Below are positions 7,655 through 15,497 of a stretch of DNA of 31,119 nt, piece by piece. Position 1 is the stretch's first letter; every line of letters begins with the position of its first letter. Made by a program: the position numbers and the translations under genes. The DNA is from an uncultured Prevotella sp. GTDB taxonomy: Bacteria; Bacteroidota; Bacteroidia; Bacteroidales; Bacteroidaceae. The DNA is taken from the NCBI GenBank assembly GCA_937877685.1, contig CALFGU010000224.1:1-31119 (forward strand), in the 5' to 3' direction. A model generated the notes under the pieces. The model had not been told where the DNA came from and did not search any database. It saw nothing but the letters and a program-made list of their open reading frames with translations.

Positions 7655-8959
7655 TTAGGGAATGGGAGAGGGGGCTGCGCACGACTTGAGGAAGTGTCTT
7701 CCAAAGCGACAGCGCAGGCAATCTTTGCGGTCGCAATAGTTGCGCTTGAGTTGGATGAGCGCCTGACTTTGAGCGGCACTTCGGGCTTTTAGACCAATTT
7801 CGCCCCAAGCGCGAGTGATGAAATTGCTTTCCGCTTTGAGTTCGTCGAGCAAGTCAACGGCGCGTTCGCAAAGCGCTTCCTCGTTGTGGTATTTGCCATA
7901 GCAGAAGAGCAAGGGCGCAACCGTGTTGATGAGTAAGAGTTGGAGCGAACTGCGTTGCAGATGCTTTTCGGAGGGTGTCTCATGTGCGGCGCCAAAGGTG
8001 TAATGCGTTTGCCAGTAACCTTCGGTGTGTGCCTCGAGAAGCGCCATGAGTGCCTCCTGTCTCTGAGCGGCGAGCAGTTGTGAGAAATTGATGCACTTCG
8101 ATTGGTAGAGGTGGAGCAACTGAGCGAGACGCACGTGGGGGAAATTCTGAGGGCGCATGCGGAGCAACTTCCATTGTGACCCGTTGATGGGAGTGAGACC
8201 GAACTTATGACTAAGGAAGGCATACTCTTTGCGGAGGCGATCGAAATGTGCGTCACGGCGCTCAGCTTTAATCAGACTTTCGTCCAACAAACCCGCTTGC
8301 CCGTAAAACAAAGCCTCAATCTGGAAGGCATCGTCGCGATGTTTTCCCACCACTTTGAGGGGCAGATTTTTCGCCCAGAGTTCAAACACTTCGGCATTCA
8401 CTCCGAACCCAAAATTGCGCGCTAAGGCGATGAAGAACGTCTGCTCCCAGTCGAAGCAACTCTCCTTTAGGTAGCCCTCAATGCGCTCCGTCTTTTCCTG
8501 AAGTCGCTCAATGGTGAGCGCCGAAAGCCAACTGCTCTTGTCGATTGAGGAAAGCTGGGGGATGACTCGGTAACAGGGCGGAAAATGCTCCTCGCGCATC
8601 AGCGTGTCGTAGTTGTCGGCAATCGCCTTCGGCACGGGGATGACCACTTGTGGCACCTCCTCGCCCGCAATGCTCACGGCGCAATCTGCCTCGCCCACGA
8701 CGTGAATAATCACATTACCGTAGTTGGCACTGTCCGCCTCATGGTGGTGTTTGTACCAATCCGAACTGCGCTCATGTATCTCCACGTTGCCCACCCAAAG
8801 CGTATCGTCGATGCGCACTTTGGCATTGAAGAAGTCAGGTCCGGCATTCGTGTTGTGCAATCCCGGATCGATAACCTCCACTCGGCGACCGTCCGTCGTG
8901 AGTAACGGTTCGAGGGGCAACAGTCGCTGTTGCCAAGTGAAGTGCAACAATAGTTCCAT
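7655..8959 (-). CDS. DUF2851 family protein
   Basis: This 434-residue protein matches the DUF2851 family, found mainly in Bacteroidetes and of unknown function. The N-terminal half carries the most recognisable block (about residues 24-90): VIDPGLHNTNAGPDFFNAKVRIDD, then WVGNVEIHERSSDWYKHHHEAD and VIIHVVGEAD. That acidic/His-rich pattern resembles a nuclease- or hydrolase-like fold, but this is only an impression. The C-terminus ends with a cysteine group (CDRKDCLRCRFG) that could bind a metal. No signal peptide or membrane segment is seen. It is divergent from the DEAD-box helicase gene, sharing a 90-bp promoter region. Confidence 0.85.
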   Translation of the reverse strand: MELLLHFTWQQRLLPLEPLLTTDGRRVEVIDPGLHNTNAGPDFFNAKVRIDDTLWVGNVEIHERSSDWYKHHHEADSANYGNVIIHVVGEADCAVSIAGEEVPQVVIPVPKAIADNYDTLMREEHFPPCYRVIPQLSSIDKSSWLSALTIERLQEKTERIEGYLKESCFDWEQTFFIALARNFGFGVNAEVFELWAKNLPLKVVGKHRDDAFQIEALFYGQAGLLDESLIKAERRDAHFDRLRKEYAFLSHKFGLTPINGSQWKLLRMRPQNFPHVRLAQLLHLYQSKCINFSQLLAAQRQEALMALLEAHTEGYWQTHYTFGAAHETPSEKHLQRSSLQLLLINTVAPLLFCYGKYHNEEALCERAVDLLDELKAESNFITRAWGEIGLKARSAAQSQALIQLKRNYCDRKDCLRCRFGRHFLKSCAAPSPIP

Positions 8960-8974
8960 AATCCTTAAAAGTTA

Positions 8975-9012
8975 ATCCTACAAAGGTAGGATATTTTTTT
9001 CATTCTTACAAA
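8975..9012 (-). promoter_or_regulatory. promoter of the DUF2851 gene with overlapping dyad
   Basis: On the minus strand TTTG (9012-9009), a 20-bp gap and TACCTTTG (8988-8981) form a Bacteroidetes-type promoter, with predicted start about 16 nt before the ATG. A perfect 7-bp dyad, ATCCTAC-AAAG-GTAGGAT (8975-8992), covers the -7 element and start site, which is where an operator or a 5'-end hairpin would sit. Confidence 0.55.
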
Positions 9013-9029
9013 GTGTCAAGGTTTTATAC

Positions 9030-9037
9030 TACCTTTG
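9030..9037 (+). promoter_or_regulatory. putative promoter (-7 element) of DEAD-box helicase
   Basis: TACCTTTG matches the -7 consensus. No TTTG is seen at 19-20 bp upstream. Transcription would begin around 9042, only about 7 nt before the ATG at 9049, and downstream of the alternative non-ATG start at 9013, which supports the shorter reading frame. Confidence 0.5.
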
Positions 9038-9048
9038 CAATAGATATT

Positions 9049-10926
9049 ATGAAGACATTTGAAGAATTAGGCGTCTGCGAGGAAATTCGCCGCGCCATTA
9101 GCGAATTAGGTTACGAGCATCCGATGCCCGTACAAGAAGAAGTAATTCCCTACCTTCTCGGTGTGGGCAACGATGTTATTGCCCTCGCGCAAACAGGTAC
9201 GGGGAAGACGGCAGCCTTTGGCTTGCCCATCCTTCAGAAAGTAGATACCTCGAGCAAGGCTACCCAAGCCGTCATCTTGAGTCCCACCCGCGAACTCTGC
9301 CTTCAGATTGCCGACGACCTGAAGGACTATGCGCGCTACCTTGATGGGCTTCACGTGCAAGCCGTTTACGGAGGCAGCAGCATTGAAAGTCAAATCCGCG
9401 CGCTCAAGAAAGGTGCGCAAGTGATTGTGGCAACCCCCGGTCGCCTTATCGACCTTATGGAGCGTGGCGTAGCGCGTTTGGATCGTGTGGAAAACGTAAT
9501 CCTTGACGAGGCAGACGAAATGCTGAACATGGGATTTACAGAAAGCATCGACACTATCCTTGCGGGTGTTCCCAAGGAGCGTAACACCCTCCTTTTCTCG
9601 GCAACGATGGGCAAGGAAATCGAGCGCATCGCCCGCAATTACTTGCACGACCACAAGGAAATCGTTGTGGGTAGTCGCAATGAGGGAGCGGAGAATGTCA
9701 ATCACATTTATTACCTTGTGCATGCCAAGGACAAGTATCTTGCCCTCAAACGCGTGGTTGATTATTACCCCAAGATTTACGGCATTGTCTTTTGCCGCAC
9801 CCGCATGGAGACACAGGAGGTGGCCGATTGGTTGATTCGCGACGGTTATAACGCAGAGGCGCTCCACGGAGAACTTTCGCAGGCCCAGCGTGACTTGACC
9901 ATGCAGAAATTTCGCCAACGCCGTACGCAATTACTCGTAGCTACGGACGTCGCAGCCAGAGGTCTTGACGTGGAAGAGTTGACCCATGTCATCAATTACG
10001 GATTGCCCGACGACGTAGAGAATTATACCCACCGCTCCGGCCGTACGGGTCGCGCCGGTAAGCGCGGCACGAGCATCGCTATTATTCACTTGCGCGAGCG
10101 TCATAAAGTGCGCGTCATCGAAGACGTCATTCAGAAGAAGTTTGAGCGTGGCACGCTTCCCGATCCCCAAGAGATTTGCGCGAAACAACTTTACCGCGTC
10201 ATCGATCAGTTAGAGCACGTTGAGGTAGATGAAAATCAGATTGCGCCCTTCCTTCCCGAGGTGTTCCGCAAGTTAGATTGGCTCTCCAAGGAGGATGTTA
10301 TTAAGCGCCTTGTGAGTCAGTCGTTCGGCCATTTCTTGGCGTATTACAAGAATGCCCCAGTGATTGAGCAACCCTCCGAAAAGGCGGAGAAGCAAAAGGC
10401 AACTGAGGGCAAGCAACGCCCAGCGCGTTCGCGCGAAAAGGGACCCCGCAAGGCGGAAGACGGCTACGTGCGCCTCTTCATCAATTTCGGGAAGCGCGAC
10501 AACTTCTATGCGCGTGAAATCATCAACCTTGTGAGTCGCTATGTCAAAGGTGTGGAAATCGGACGCATAGATTTGACGGCGAGTTGCTCCTTCTTTGAAG
10601 TGCCCGAGCGTTATGGCGACATCGTACTCAAGAAGATGCGCAACGCCAAGGTGGGCGACCGCCCCGTAGTGGTAGATAGCGCTGAGCGCACGCCCGACGA
10701 GGTGAAGCGTGATAAAGCCAACCGCCACCCCGACGAACCCACGCGCCCCAACCGCCGAGAGATTATCCGCGAAGCAAGAGCTGCGCGCCGCGAAGGCAGA
10801 CCTGAACCCCAGGTAGCGAACTTCGAGAAGAAGTCAAAGAAAGGCAAGAAGCAGGCAACCTCTCCCGTACCAGAGCGCCCCAAGAAGAAGGGCAAAAAGG
10901 ACGATTGGCGCCAGTTTTTTGAGTAA
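9049..10926 (+). CDS. DEAD/DEAH-box ATP-dependent RNA helicase with DbpA-type RNA-binding domain
   Basis: Cytoplasmic RNA helicase of the DeaD/CsdA type, used in ribosome assembly and RNA turnover, particularly in the cold. From the ATG at 9049 it is 625 residues. A Q-motif region (about 6-30) precedes AQTGTGKT (47-54), PTREL (79-83), DEAD (153-156), SAT (184-186), then ARGLDV and HRSGRTGRAG in RecA domain 2. After a charged linker comes a DbpA-like RRM (about 470-545: VRLFINFGKRDNF...VGRIDL-like). The last 75 residues are a Lys/Arg-rich disordered tail probably aiding RNA binding. The frame is open to 9013 (first codon not ATG), but the predicted promoter lies inside that extension. A 23-bp-stem terminator follows. 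Confidence 0.93.
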   Translation: MKTFEELGVCEEIRRAISELGYEHPMPVQEEVIPYLLGVGNDVIALAQTGTGKTAAFGLPILQKVDTSSKATQAVILSPTRELCLQIADDLKDYARYLDGLHVQAVYGGSSIESQIRALKKGAQVIVATPGRLIDLMERGVARLDRVENVILDEADEMLNMGFTESIDTILAGVPKERNTLLFSATMGKEIERIARNYLHDHKEIVVGSRNEGAENVNHIYYLVHAKDKYLALKRVVDYYPKIYGIVFCRTRMETQEVADWLIRDGYNAEALHGELSQAQRDLTMQKFRQRRTQLLVATDVAARGLDVEELTHVINYGLPDDVENYTHRSGRTGRAGKRGTSIAIIHLRERHKVRVIEDVIQKKFERGTLPDPQEICAKQLYRVIDQLEHVEVDENQIAPFLPEVFRKLDWLSKEDVIKRLVSQSFGHFLAYYKNAPVIEQPSEKAEKQKATEGKQRPARSREKGPRKAEDGYVRLFINFGKRDNFYAREIINLVSRYVKGVEIGRIDLTASCSFFEVPERYGDIVLKKMRNAKVGDRPVVVDSAERTPDEVKRDKANRHPDEPTRPNRREIIREARAARREGRPEPQVANFEKKSKKGKKQATSPVPERPKKKGKKDDWRQFFE

Positions 10927-10995
10927 GTATGTAGCAACTGAGGAATTTTCTAAATATACAGAAAATCAGATAGTTGCGACGTAGATAATAAGATG

Positions 10996-11062
10996 AAAAA
11001 CAAAGAGTAACAGAATCGATTTTCTTTGAGACTTAGGAGCGATTCTGTTACTCTTTGTTTTT
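10996..11062 (+). terminator. long-stem terminator after DEAD-box helicase gene
   Basis: Two perfectly complementary 23-nt arms (10996-11018 and 11040-11062) enclose a 21-nt loop. The left arm starts with AAAAAC and the right arm ends with GTTTTT, so the hairpin can terminate on either strand. The loop includes TCTTTGAGACTT (11023-11034), a block also found near the parS-like site. Confidence 0.8.
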
Positions 11063-11206
11063 GTGAAGTCAGATATATTTTTACGTCCAACAGATAGGCG
11101 GTTTTTAAAGGCAGTTTTATTCCCCCGACCGCCTCAAACAGGGGTGAATTTTTGACGCTTGAAGAAAGTTTTTGGGGGAATGTGCAGGTGGGTTAGAATA
11201 TTGTGC

Positions 11207-11214
11207 TACCTTTG
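11207..11214 (+). promoter_or_regulatory. putative promoter (-7 element) of membrane protein gene
   Basis: TACCTTTG matches the TAnnTTTG consensus; a TGTG about 22 bp upstream is a weak -33 candidate. The predicted start lies about 30 nt before the ATG at 11250. Confidence 0.45.
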
Positions 11215-11249
11215 CGGGGTAAGTTACATTATTTTAAAAGACATTGGTT

Positions 11250-11948
11250 ATGAAATACGAATTAGATTTTACTTCCGTTATTGACGAAACGAAAGAATTG
11301 TTCAAGAAAAATTGGGTGAAACTCAGTTTGTTGTGTTTTGCAATGACAATGGTCTTTGCGTTTCTAGAACAGTTGCCTTCCTTCCTCTTGTGGCACGGAG
11401 GACCTGCGCCTGAAGATGCACAAGTCTTCTCCTTTTTCTGGTCGTTAATCCTGACCATTCCGCAGGCATGCTTTATGTTGTATATCTTCCAAGAGATATT
11501 TTATCACGCAAAGAATGTGCGTGAACCTATGACTGTGTCGTATGTGCTTCGTTATTTTGTGACGAATTTCATTACGCAAATTTTAACTGTTGTTGCTTTC
11601 ATGCTCTGCATCATCCCAGGTTTCTTCATTGGTCCCCGCCTTATCTTAGCGCCCATCTATATTGTAGATAATCCTGAAATGGGCATTGGTGAAGCTATCG
11701 AACGTAGTTGGAAAGCTACTGAAGGAAATGTGTTGACGCTCTTAGGATTTGGGGTTGTCGCTTTTGTGTTGATGATTATTGGGGTAATCTTGTGTTGCAT
11801 TGGTATGTACCCCGCAATGGCATTTACTTATGTCATGCTGGTGGTGATTTACAAGCGCCTGAGCGGTCAGGACTTTGAAGATGGTGCGTCTCAAGATGAT
11901 TATGAAGAAACGTTCGTGATTGAAGAAAAAACAGTCTTTCGTGAATAA
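11250..11948 (+). CDS. polytopic inner-membrane protein of unknown function
   Basis: A 232-residue hydrophobic protein. The N-terminus MKYELDFTSVIDETKELFKKNWVKL is an amphipathic cytoplasmic lead-in. At least four to five membrane segments follow (roughly residues 28-50, 62-85, 105-140 and 165-210), ending in an acidic tail. The pattern (short soluble N-terminus, paired helices, and PGFFIGPRLILAPIYIVDN between helices) resembles DUF975/glycerophosphoryl diester phosphodiesterase membrane-domain (YciC-like) families. This is a similarity of architecture, not a firm family call. The frame can start at a TTG at 11244, but the ATG at 11250 is preferred. It has its own promoter and terminator. Confidence 0.75.
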   Translation: MKYELDFTSVIDETKELFKKNWVKLSLLCFAMTMVFAFLEQLPSFLLWHGGPAPEDAQVFSFFWSLILTIPQACFMLYIFQEIFYHAKNVREPMTVSYVLRYFVTNFITQILTVVAFMLCIIPGFFIGPRLILAPIYIVDNPEMGIGEAIERSWKATEGNVLTLLGFGVVAFVLMIIGVILCCIGMYPAMAFTYVMLVVIYKRLSGQDFEDGASQDDYEETFVIEEKTVFRE

Positions 11949-12009
11949 GCGTGGCAGTTGCTCGCGAACGTGAGCCTCTTGTGGAACTCACTTTTAAGAA
12001 TAGCAAAAT

Positions 12010-12051
12010 GAGCGCGTAGGTTATTCCTTAATGGGAACGACCTGCGCGCTC
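12010..12051 (+). terminator. bidirectional-type hairpin after membrane protein gene
   Basis: Strong GC-rich inverted repeat: GAGCGCG (12010-12016) pairs with CGCGCTC (12045-12051), and the stem continues inward through AGGT/ACCT and TTCC/GGAA with a few wobbles. A pyrimidine-rich TTCTT follows on the plus strand and ATTTT on the minus strand. Located about 60 bp after the stop codon at 11948. Confidence 0.55.
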
Positions 12052-12130
12052 TTCTTATGCCTGGTGCGGGCATGGGGATGGGCAATGATTCGAAACGGGG
12101 TGGGGACTTCAATCCTCGTTTTTCACAGAT

Positions 12131-12166
12131 ACAAAAAAGGTTGTGGCGAGAGAGAAACCACAACCT
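12131..12166 (-). terminator. intrinsic terminator of hup
   Basis: On the minus strand, 9-bp arms AGGTTGTGG (12166-12158) and CCACAACCT (12146-12138) enclose an 11-nt loop and are followed by a TTTTTT tract (to about 12132). It lies about 70 bp past the hup stop codon, after the two GNRA hairpins. Confidence 0.8.
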
Positions 12167-12193
12167 GTCTGATTATAATCAATGAAAACAGCC

Positions 12194-12227
12194 TTGCCTC
12201 ACGGCAAAGCATGTTGCCTCTCGGCAA
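12194..12227 (-). other. twin GNRA-tetraloop hairpins in the hup 3' UTR
   Basis: Read on the minus (hup sense) strand, TTGCC-GAGA-GGCAA (12227-12214) and TTGCC-GTGA-GGCAA (12207-12194) are two perfect 5-bp hairpins, 6 nt apart, each capped by a GNRA-type tetraloop closed by a C-G pair. They begin 7 nt after the hup stop codon. They are not followed by a U-tract, so they are probably mRNA-stabilising or processing structures rather than the terminator. Confidence 0.6.
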
Positions 12228-12234
12228 TAAACAA

Positions 12235-12507
12235 TTAGTTTACTGAGTTTGCCAATTCGCTACCAGCCTTAAACTTAATCACGTTCTTAGCGGGGATAGC
12301 AATCTTTTCCTTAGTTGCAGGGTTGATACCTTCACGAGCAGGGCGTTCGTTAACTGAGAAAGTACCGAAACCAAGAAGCGCAACAGCTTCCTTATTCTTC
12401 AAAGCACCAGCAATAGCTTCGAGAGCTGCGTCAAGAGCCTTCTTAGAATCTGCCTTAGTCAAACCTGCACCTTGTGCAATAGCATTTACGAGTTCTGTCT
12501 TATTCAT
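12235..12507 (-). CDS. hup: HU family DNA-binding protein
   Basis: HU is a small dimeric nucleoid protein that bends and compacts DNA. The 90-residue product has the standard length and pattern. Helices at residues 1-40 (MNKTELVNAIAQGAGLTKADSKKALDA) lead to GFGTFSVNERPAREGINPATKEKIAIPA, the beta-arm with the intercalating-proline region, and a final helix follows. It is monocistronic, divergent from the GH95 gene. It has a canonical promoter, a leader of about 75 nt and a two-part structured 3' UTR, consistent with a highly expressed transcript. Confidence 0.95.
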   Translation of the reverse strand: MNKTELVNAIAQGAGLTKADSKKALDAALEAIAGALKNKEAVALLGFGTFSVNERPAREGINPATKEKIAIPAKNVIKFKAGSELANSVN

Positions 12508-12590
12508 ATAATTTATGTGTTAAGGGTTAATAAATTCCTAAATCTTGAAAACCAGAAGGGTTGTAGGCACTTCTGACCATTTTTCACGAG

Positions 12591-12621
12591 CAAATATACT
12601 GGAACTTGTAATTCCGACAAA
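12591..12621 (-). promoter_or_regulatory. hup promoter
   Basis: On the minus strand TTTG (12621-12618), a 19-bp spacer and TATATTTG (12598-12591) match the two-part Bacteroidetes promoter exactly. It is the best promoter in the window. Transcription should start about 78 nt before the hup ATG. Confidence 0.7.
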
Positions 12622-12672
12622 ACAAAATTAAACTTTTTTCGGATTCTACCCCTAAAAAATGCAGATATTGCT

Positions 12673-12680
12673 TACATTTG
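12673..12680 (+). promoter_or_regulatory. putative promoter (-7 element) of GH95 gene
   Basis: TACATTTG matches the -7 consensus and would give a leader of about 29 nt before the ATG at 12714. No TTTG is found at 19-20 bp upstream, which could mean activator dependence. Confidence 0.5.
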
Positions 12681-12713
12681 CAAGGAAAGTACTCACATTA
12701 AATTTATATACCT

Positions 12714-15191
12714 ATGAAAAAAAGGAGTTTACTCGTTGCTGCGCTTGCCTTTATGGGAGTTGCCTCGGCGTGGGCGCAACATGTCGTTTGGTTTGACGAA
12801 CCTACGTCGCTCAAAGGTAAGGAAATTTGGTATTCTGCCAATCCTGACAAGTACAAGAACGGAGAAAAACCCATTGCTGCGGGAGATGGCAACTGGAATC
12901 CGGACCGTGAGTGGGAGTATCGCTCACTGCCTATCGGCAATGGTTCGATTGGTGCCAATATTCTCGGTTCTGTGGCGACGGAACGCATTACCTTGAACGA
13001 GAAAACGCTTTGGCGTGGTGGTCCTGGCACAGCTAAGGGCGCGGCACATTATTGGAATGTCAACAAACAGTCTGCTCATCTGCTCGATACGATACGTCAG
13101 GCCTTCCTTGACGGAAATCAGCAAAAGGCAGCCCGACTTACGGCGCAGAACTTTAATTCCCCCGTTCCTTATGAGGCATGGCGCGAACCCGAATTCCGAT
13201 TTGGTTCGTTCACAACCTTGGGTGAACTCTTGATTGAAACAACTACGGGCGCTGATGCCTCAAAGGTGAAAAACTATCGCCGAGAGTTGAACATCGATCG
13301 TGCTGTTGCTACGGTTTCTTACGAATATGAGGGCGTGAATTACCGTCGTGAGAGCTTCGTTTCGTTTCCTGAGAATGTCTTGGCCGTACGTTTTTCTGCC
13401 GATAAGGCAGGTATGCAAAACTTGCTCTTAGGTTATACGCACAATCCCTGTTCTGAGGGTGCTATAACCGCAGATGGTGACGCTGGCATCCTTTTCAGCG
13501 GTCGCTTGGATAATAACGGCATGGAATATGCCGTACGCATTCAGGCAAAGGTGGAAGGCGGAAGCGTGAAGGTTACGGATGGTAAGTTGAAGGTGGAAGG
13601 TGCCGACGCCGTTGTCTTCCTCTTGACTGCCGACACGGATTATAAAATCAACTTCAAGCCTGACTATTCCGATCCGAAGGCATACGTGGGCGTGGAACCC
13701 TTAAAGACTACTGCCAAGTGGATGAAGAAGGCGGCGAAGATGGATTATGCCAAGCTTCTTGACCGACATGTGAAGGATTACACCTCACTCTACAATCGCG
13801 TAAACTTTACCTTGAAGGGCGAAACCTCAGACCTCCCCACGAATAAGCGACTTGCCGCTTACCGTCAGGGAGCAAAGGATGCTGGACTCGAAGAATTGTA
13901 CTACCATTTCGGACGTTACCTCCTCATTTCTTCTTCTCGTCCCGGTAATCTCCCTGCCAATCTTCAGGGTATCTGGCATAACAATGTGGATGGTCCTTGG
14001 CGTGTGGACTATCACAATAACATCAACCTCCAAATGAATTATTGGCCCGCGCTAACCACGAATCTAGCGGAATGTGCTGAGCCTTTGACCGACTTTATCC
14101 GCACTCTTGAAGAACCCGGTAAGATTACCGCAAAAGCCTATTGGGGAGCGCGCGGATGGGCTGCCGGTATTTCCGGAAACATCTTCGGTTTCACGGCACC
14201 ACTTGAGAGTCAGGACATGAGTTGGAACTATAATCCCGTAGCAGCTGCCTGGTTGGCGACACACCTTTGGGAATATTACGACTTTACTCGCGATGAAGAG
14301 TTCCTTCGTAAGACTGCCTACCCCTTAATCAAGGGATGCGCACTCTTCTCTGAGGATTATTTGTGGTTGAAACCCGATGGAACAATGACTGCTGCACCTT
14401 CCACTTCGCCCGAACACGGACCTATTGACGAGGGTACGACGTTTACGCATGCCGTCATCCGTGAAAACCTCATGCAAGCCATTGCTGCCGCAAACATCTT
14501 GGGCGTTGATGCCGACAAGGTGGCAATTTGGGAAGGCATGCTCGAAGCTATGGTGCCTTATAAGGTAGGTCGTTATGGCCAGCTCTTAGAATGGAGCACG
14601 GATATTGACGATCCTAACGACCAACACCGACATGTGAACCACCTTTTCGGTTTGCATCCCGGTTCTACGATATCTCCCATCACCACTCCCGAACTTGCTA
14701 CGGCTTCAAAGGTAGTTTTGGACCACAGAGGGGATGGTGCGACGGGCTGGAGTATGGGTTGGAAACTCAATCAGTGGGCGCGTCTCCACGATGGCAATCG
14801 TTCGTACAAACTTTTCGGAAACTTGCTTAAGAATGGCACAGCCGACAACCTTTGGGACGTACATCCTCCATTCCAAATCGATGGTAATTTCGGCGGTACG
14901 GCAGGTGTGACCGAAATGCTCCTACAGAGTCATGCGGGTTGCATTCATTTGCTCCCCTCTTTGCCCGATGCGTGGGCGGAAGGTAGCATTCAGGGACTCC
15001 GTGCTCGCGGTGCCTTCTACGTAGATATTGATTGGAAGGAAGGCAAACTTGCTGAGGCACGCATCAAAGCCACTCAGGAGGGCACATGTAACGTGCGCTA
15101 CGGCGAACTTACCGCTGCCATCCATCTCAAAAAGGGAGAAACTTGCATCGTCAACTTTGACGGCGAAGCGTTGAAGTTGCGCAAGCGCTAA
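12714..15191 (+). CDS. secreted glycoside hydrolase family 95 protein (alpha-L-fucosidase type)
   Basis: GH95 enzymes are inverting hydrolases, mostly alpha-1,2-L-fucosidases with some alpha-L-galactosidases, acting on host or plant glycans. The 825-residue protein starts with a signal peptide (about residues 1-22, MKKRSLLVAALAFMGVASAWA then QH; no lipobox), so it should be periplasmic. An N-terminal beta-sandwich (about 25-330) precedes the (alpha/alpha)6 barrel. The active-site residues known from the Bifidobacterium enzyme appear intact: HNNIN with Asn436 and Asn438, the acid Glu567 in STSPEHGP, and Asp723 in QIDGNFGG. A C-terminal sandwich ends the protein. There is no SusC/SusD pair nearby, so it is an orphan fucosidase rather than part of a visible polysaccharide utilisation locus. 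Confidence 0.93.
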   Translation: MKKRSLLVAALAFMGVASAWAQHVVWFDEPTSLKGKEIWYSANPDKYKNGEKPIAAGDGNWNPDREWEYRSLPIGNGSIGANILGSVATERITLNEKTLWRGGPGTAKGAAHYWNVNKQSAHLLDTIRQAFLDGNQQKAARLTAQNFNSPVPYEAWREPEFRFGSFTTLGELLIETTTGADASKVKNYRRELNIDRAVATVSYEYEGVNYRRESFVSFPENVLAVRFSADKAGMQNLLLGYTHNPCSEGAITADGDAGILFSGRLDNNGMEYAVRIQAKVEGGSVKVTDGKLKVEGADAVVFLLTADTDYKINFKPDYSDPKAYVGVEPLKTTAKWMKKAAKMDYAKLLDRHVKDYTSLYNRVNFTLKGETSDLPTNKRLAAYRQGAKDAGLEELYYHFGRYLLISSSRPGNLPANLQGIWHNNVDGPWRVDYHNNINLQMNYWPALTTNLAECAEPLTDFIRTLEEPGKITAKAYWGARGWAAGISGNIFGFTAPLESQDMSWNYNPVAAAWLATHLWEYYDFTRDEEFLRKTAYPLIKGCALFSEDYLWLKPDGTMTAAPSTSPEHGPIDEGTTFTHAVIRENLMQAIAAANILGVDADKVAIWEGMLEAMVPYKVGRYGQLLEWSTDIDDPNDQHRHVNHLFGLHPGSTISPITTPELATASKVVLDHRGDGATGWSMGWKLNQWARLHDGNRSYKLFGNLLKNGTADNLWDVHPPFQIDGNFGGTAGVTEMLLQSHAGCIHLLPSLPDAWAEGSIQGLRARGAFYVDIDWKEGKLAEARIKATQEGTCNVRYGELTAAIHLKKGETCIVNFDGEALKLRKR

Positions 15192-15497
15192 ATACCCATT
15201 TTTCGCCCTCAAATCCTCATGGATACGTTACGAGAACTGAGGGTGTGAAAACAAAACCACTAAGAAAGCGAACGAAATTACTTATAGGGCGTCTAATAAG
15301 TAATTTCGTTCGCTTTCTTTAAGAGTTTGTGAGAGGGGTGTTTCGGGGTGTCTTTTTTCTTTGAAAAAGAGTGCGGTTCTAATCTCTATTTTATGAAAGT
15401 TTGCCAGACCTCGGTCGCTAACAACACCGCTTGGTTATTTGTGAAATTCGTGAGATTCGTGTTCTGAAAAGAATAGTCAATTATAAGTAGCACTCCA
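15192..15497. other. intergenic region between convergent GH95 and btuG genes
   Basis: No gene. The main content is the 24-bp-stem hairpin at 15262-15319. The remaining 180 bp up to the btuG stop shows no clear structure. Confidence 0.5.
15262..15319. terminator. 24-bp perfect-stem hairpin between convergent genes
   Basis: Arms at 15262-15285 and 15296-15319 are perfectly complementary over 24 bp with a 10-nt loop AGGGCGTCTA. It lies 70 bp past the GH95 stop codon and faces the convergent btuG gene, so a bidirectional terminator is the simplest reading, although the U-tract is interrupted. The stem core (TTACTTAT/ATAAGTAA) and GCGTC loop recur at 26982-27019. Confidence 0.65.

Larger units (their letters stand above)
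10927..11249. other. intergenic region, helicase to membrane protein
   Basis: No gene. It contains the long-stem terminator at 10996-11062, then about 140 bp with no clear feature apart from T- and G-rich tracts (for example 11168-11178), then the -7 promoter element of the downstream membrane protein gene. Confidence 0.5.
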
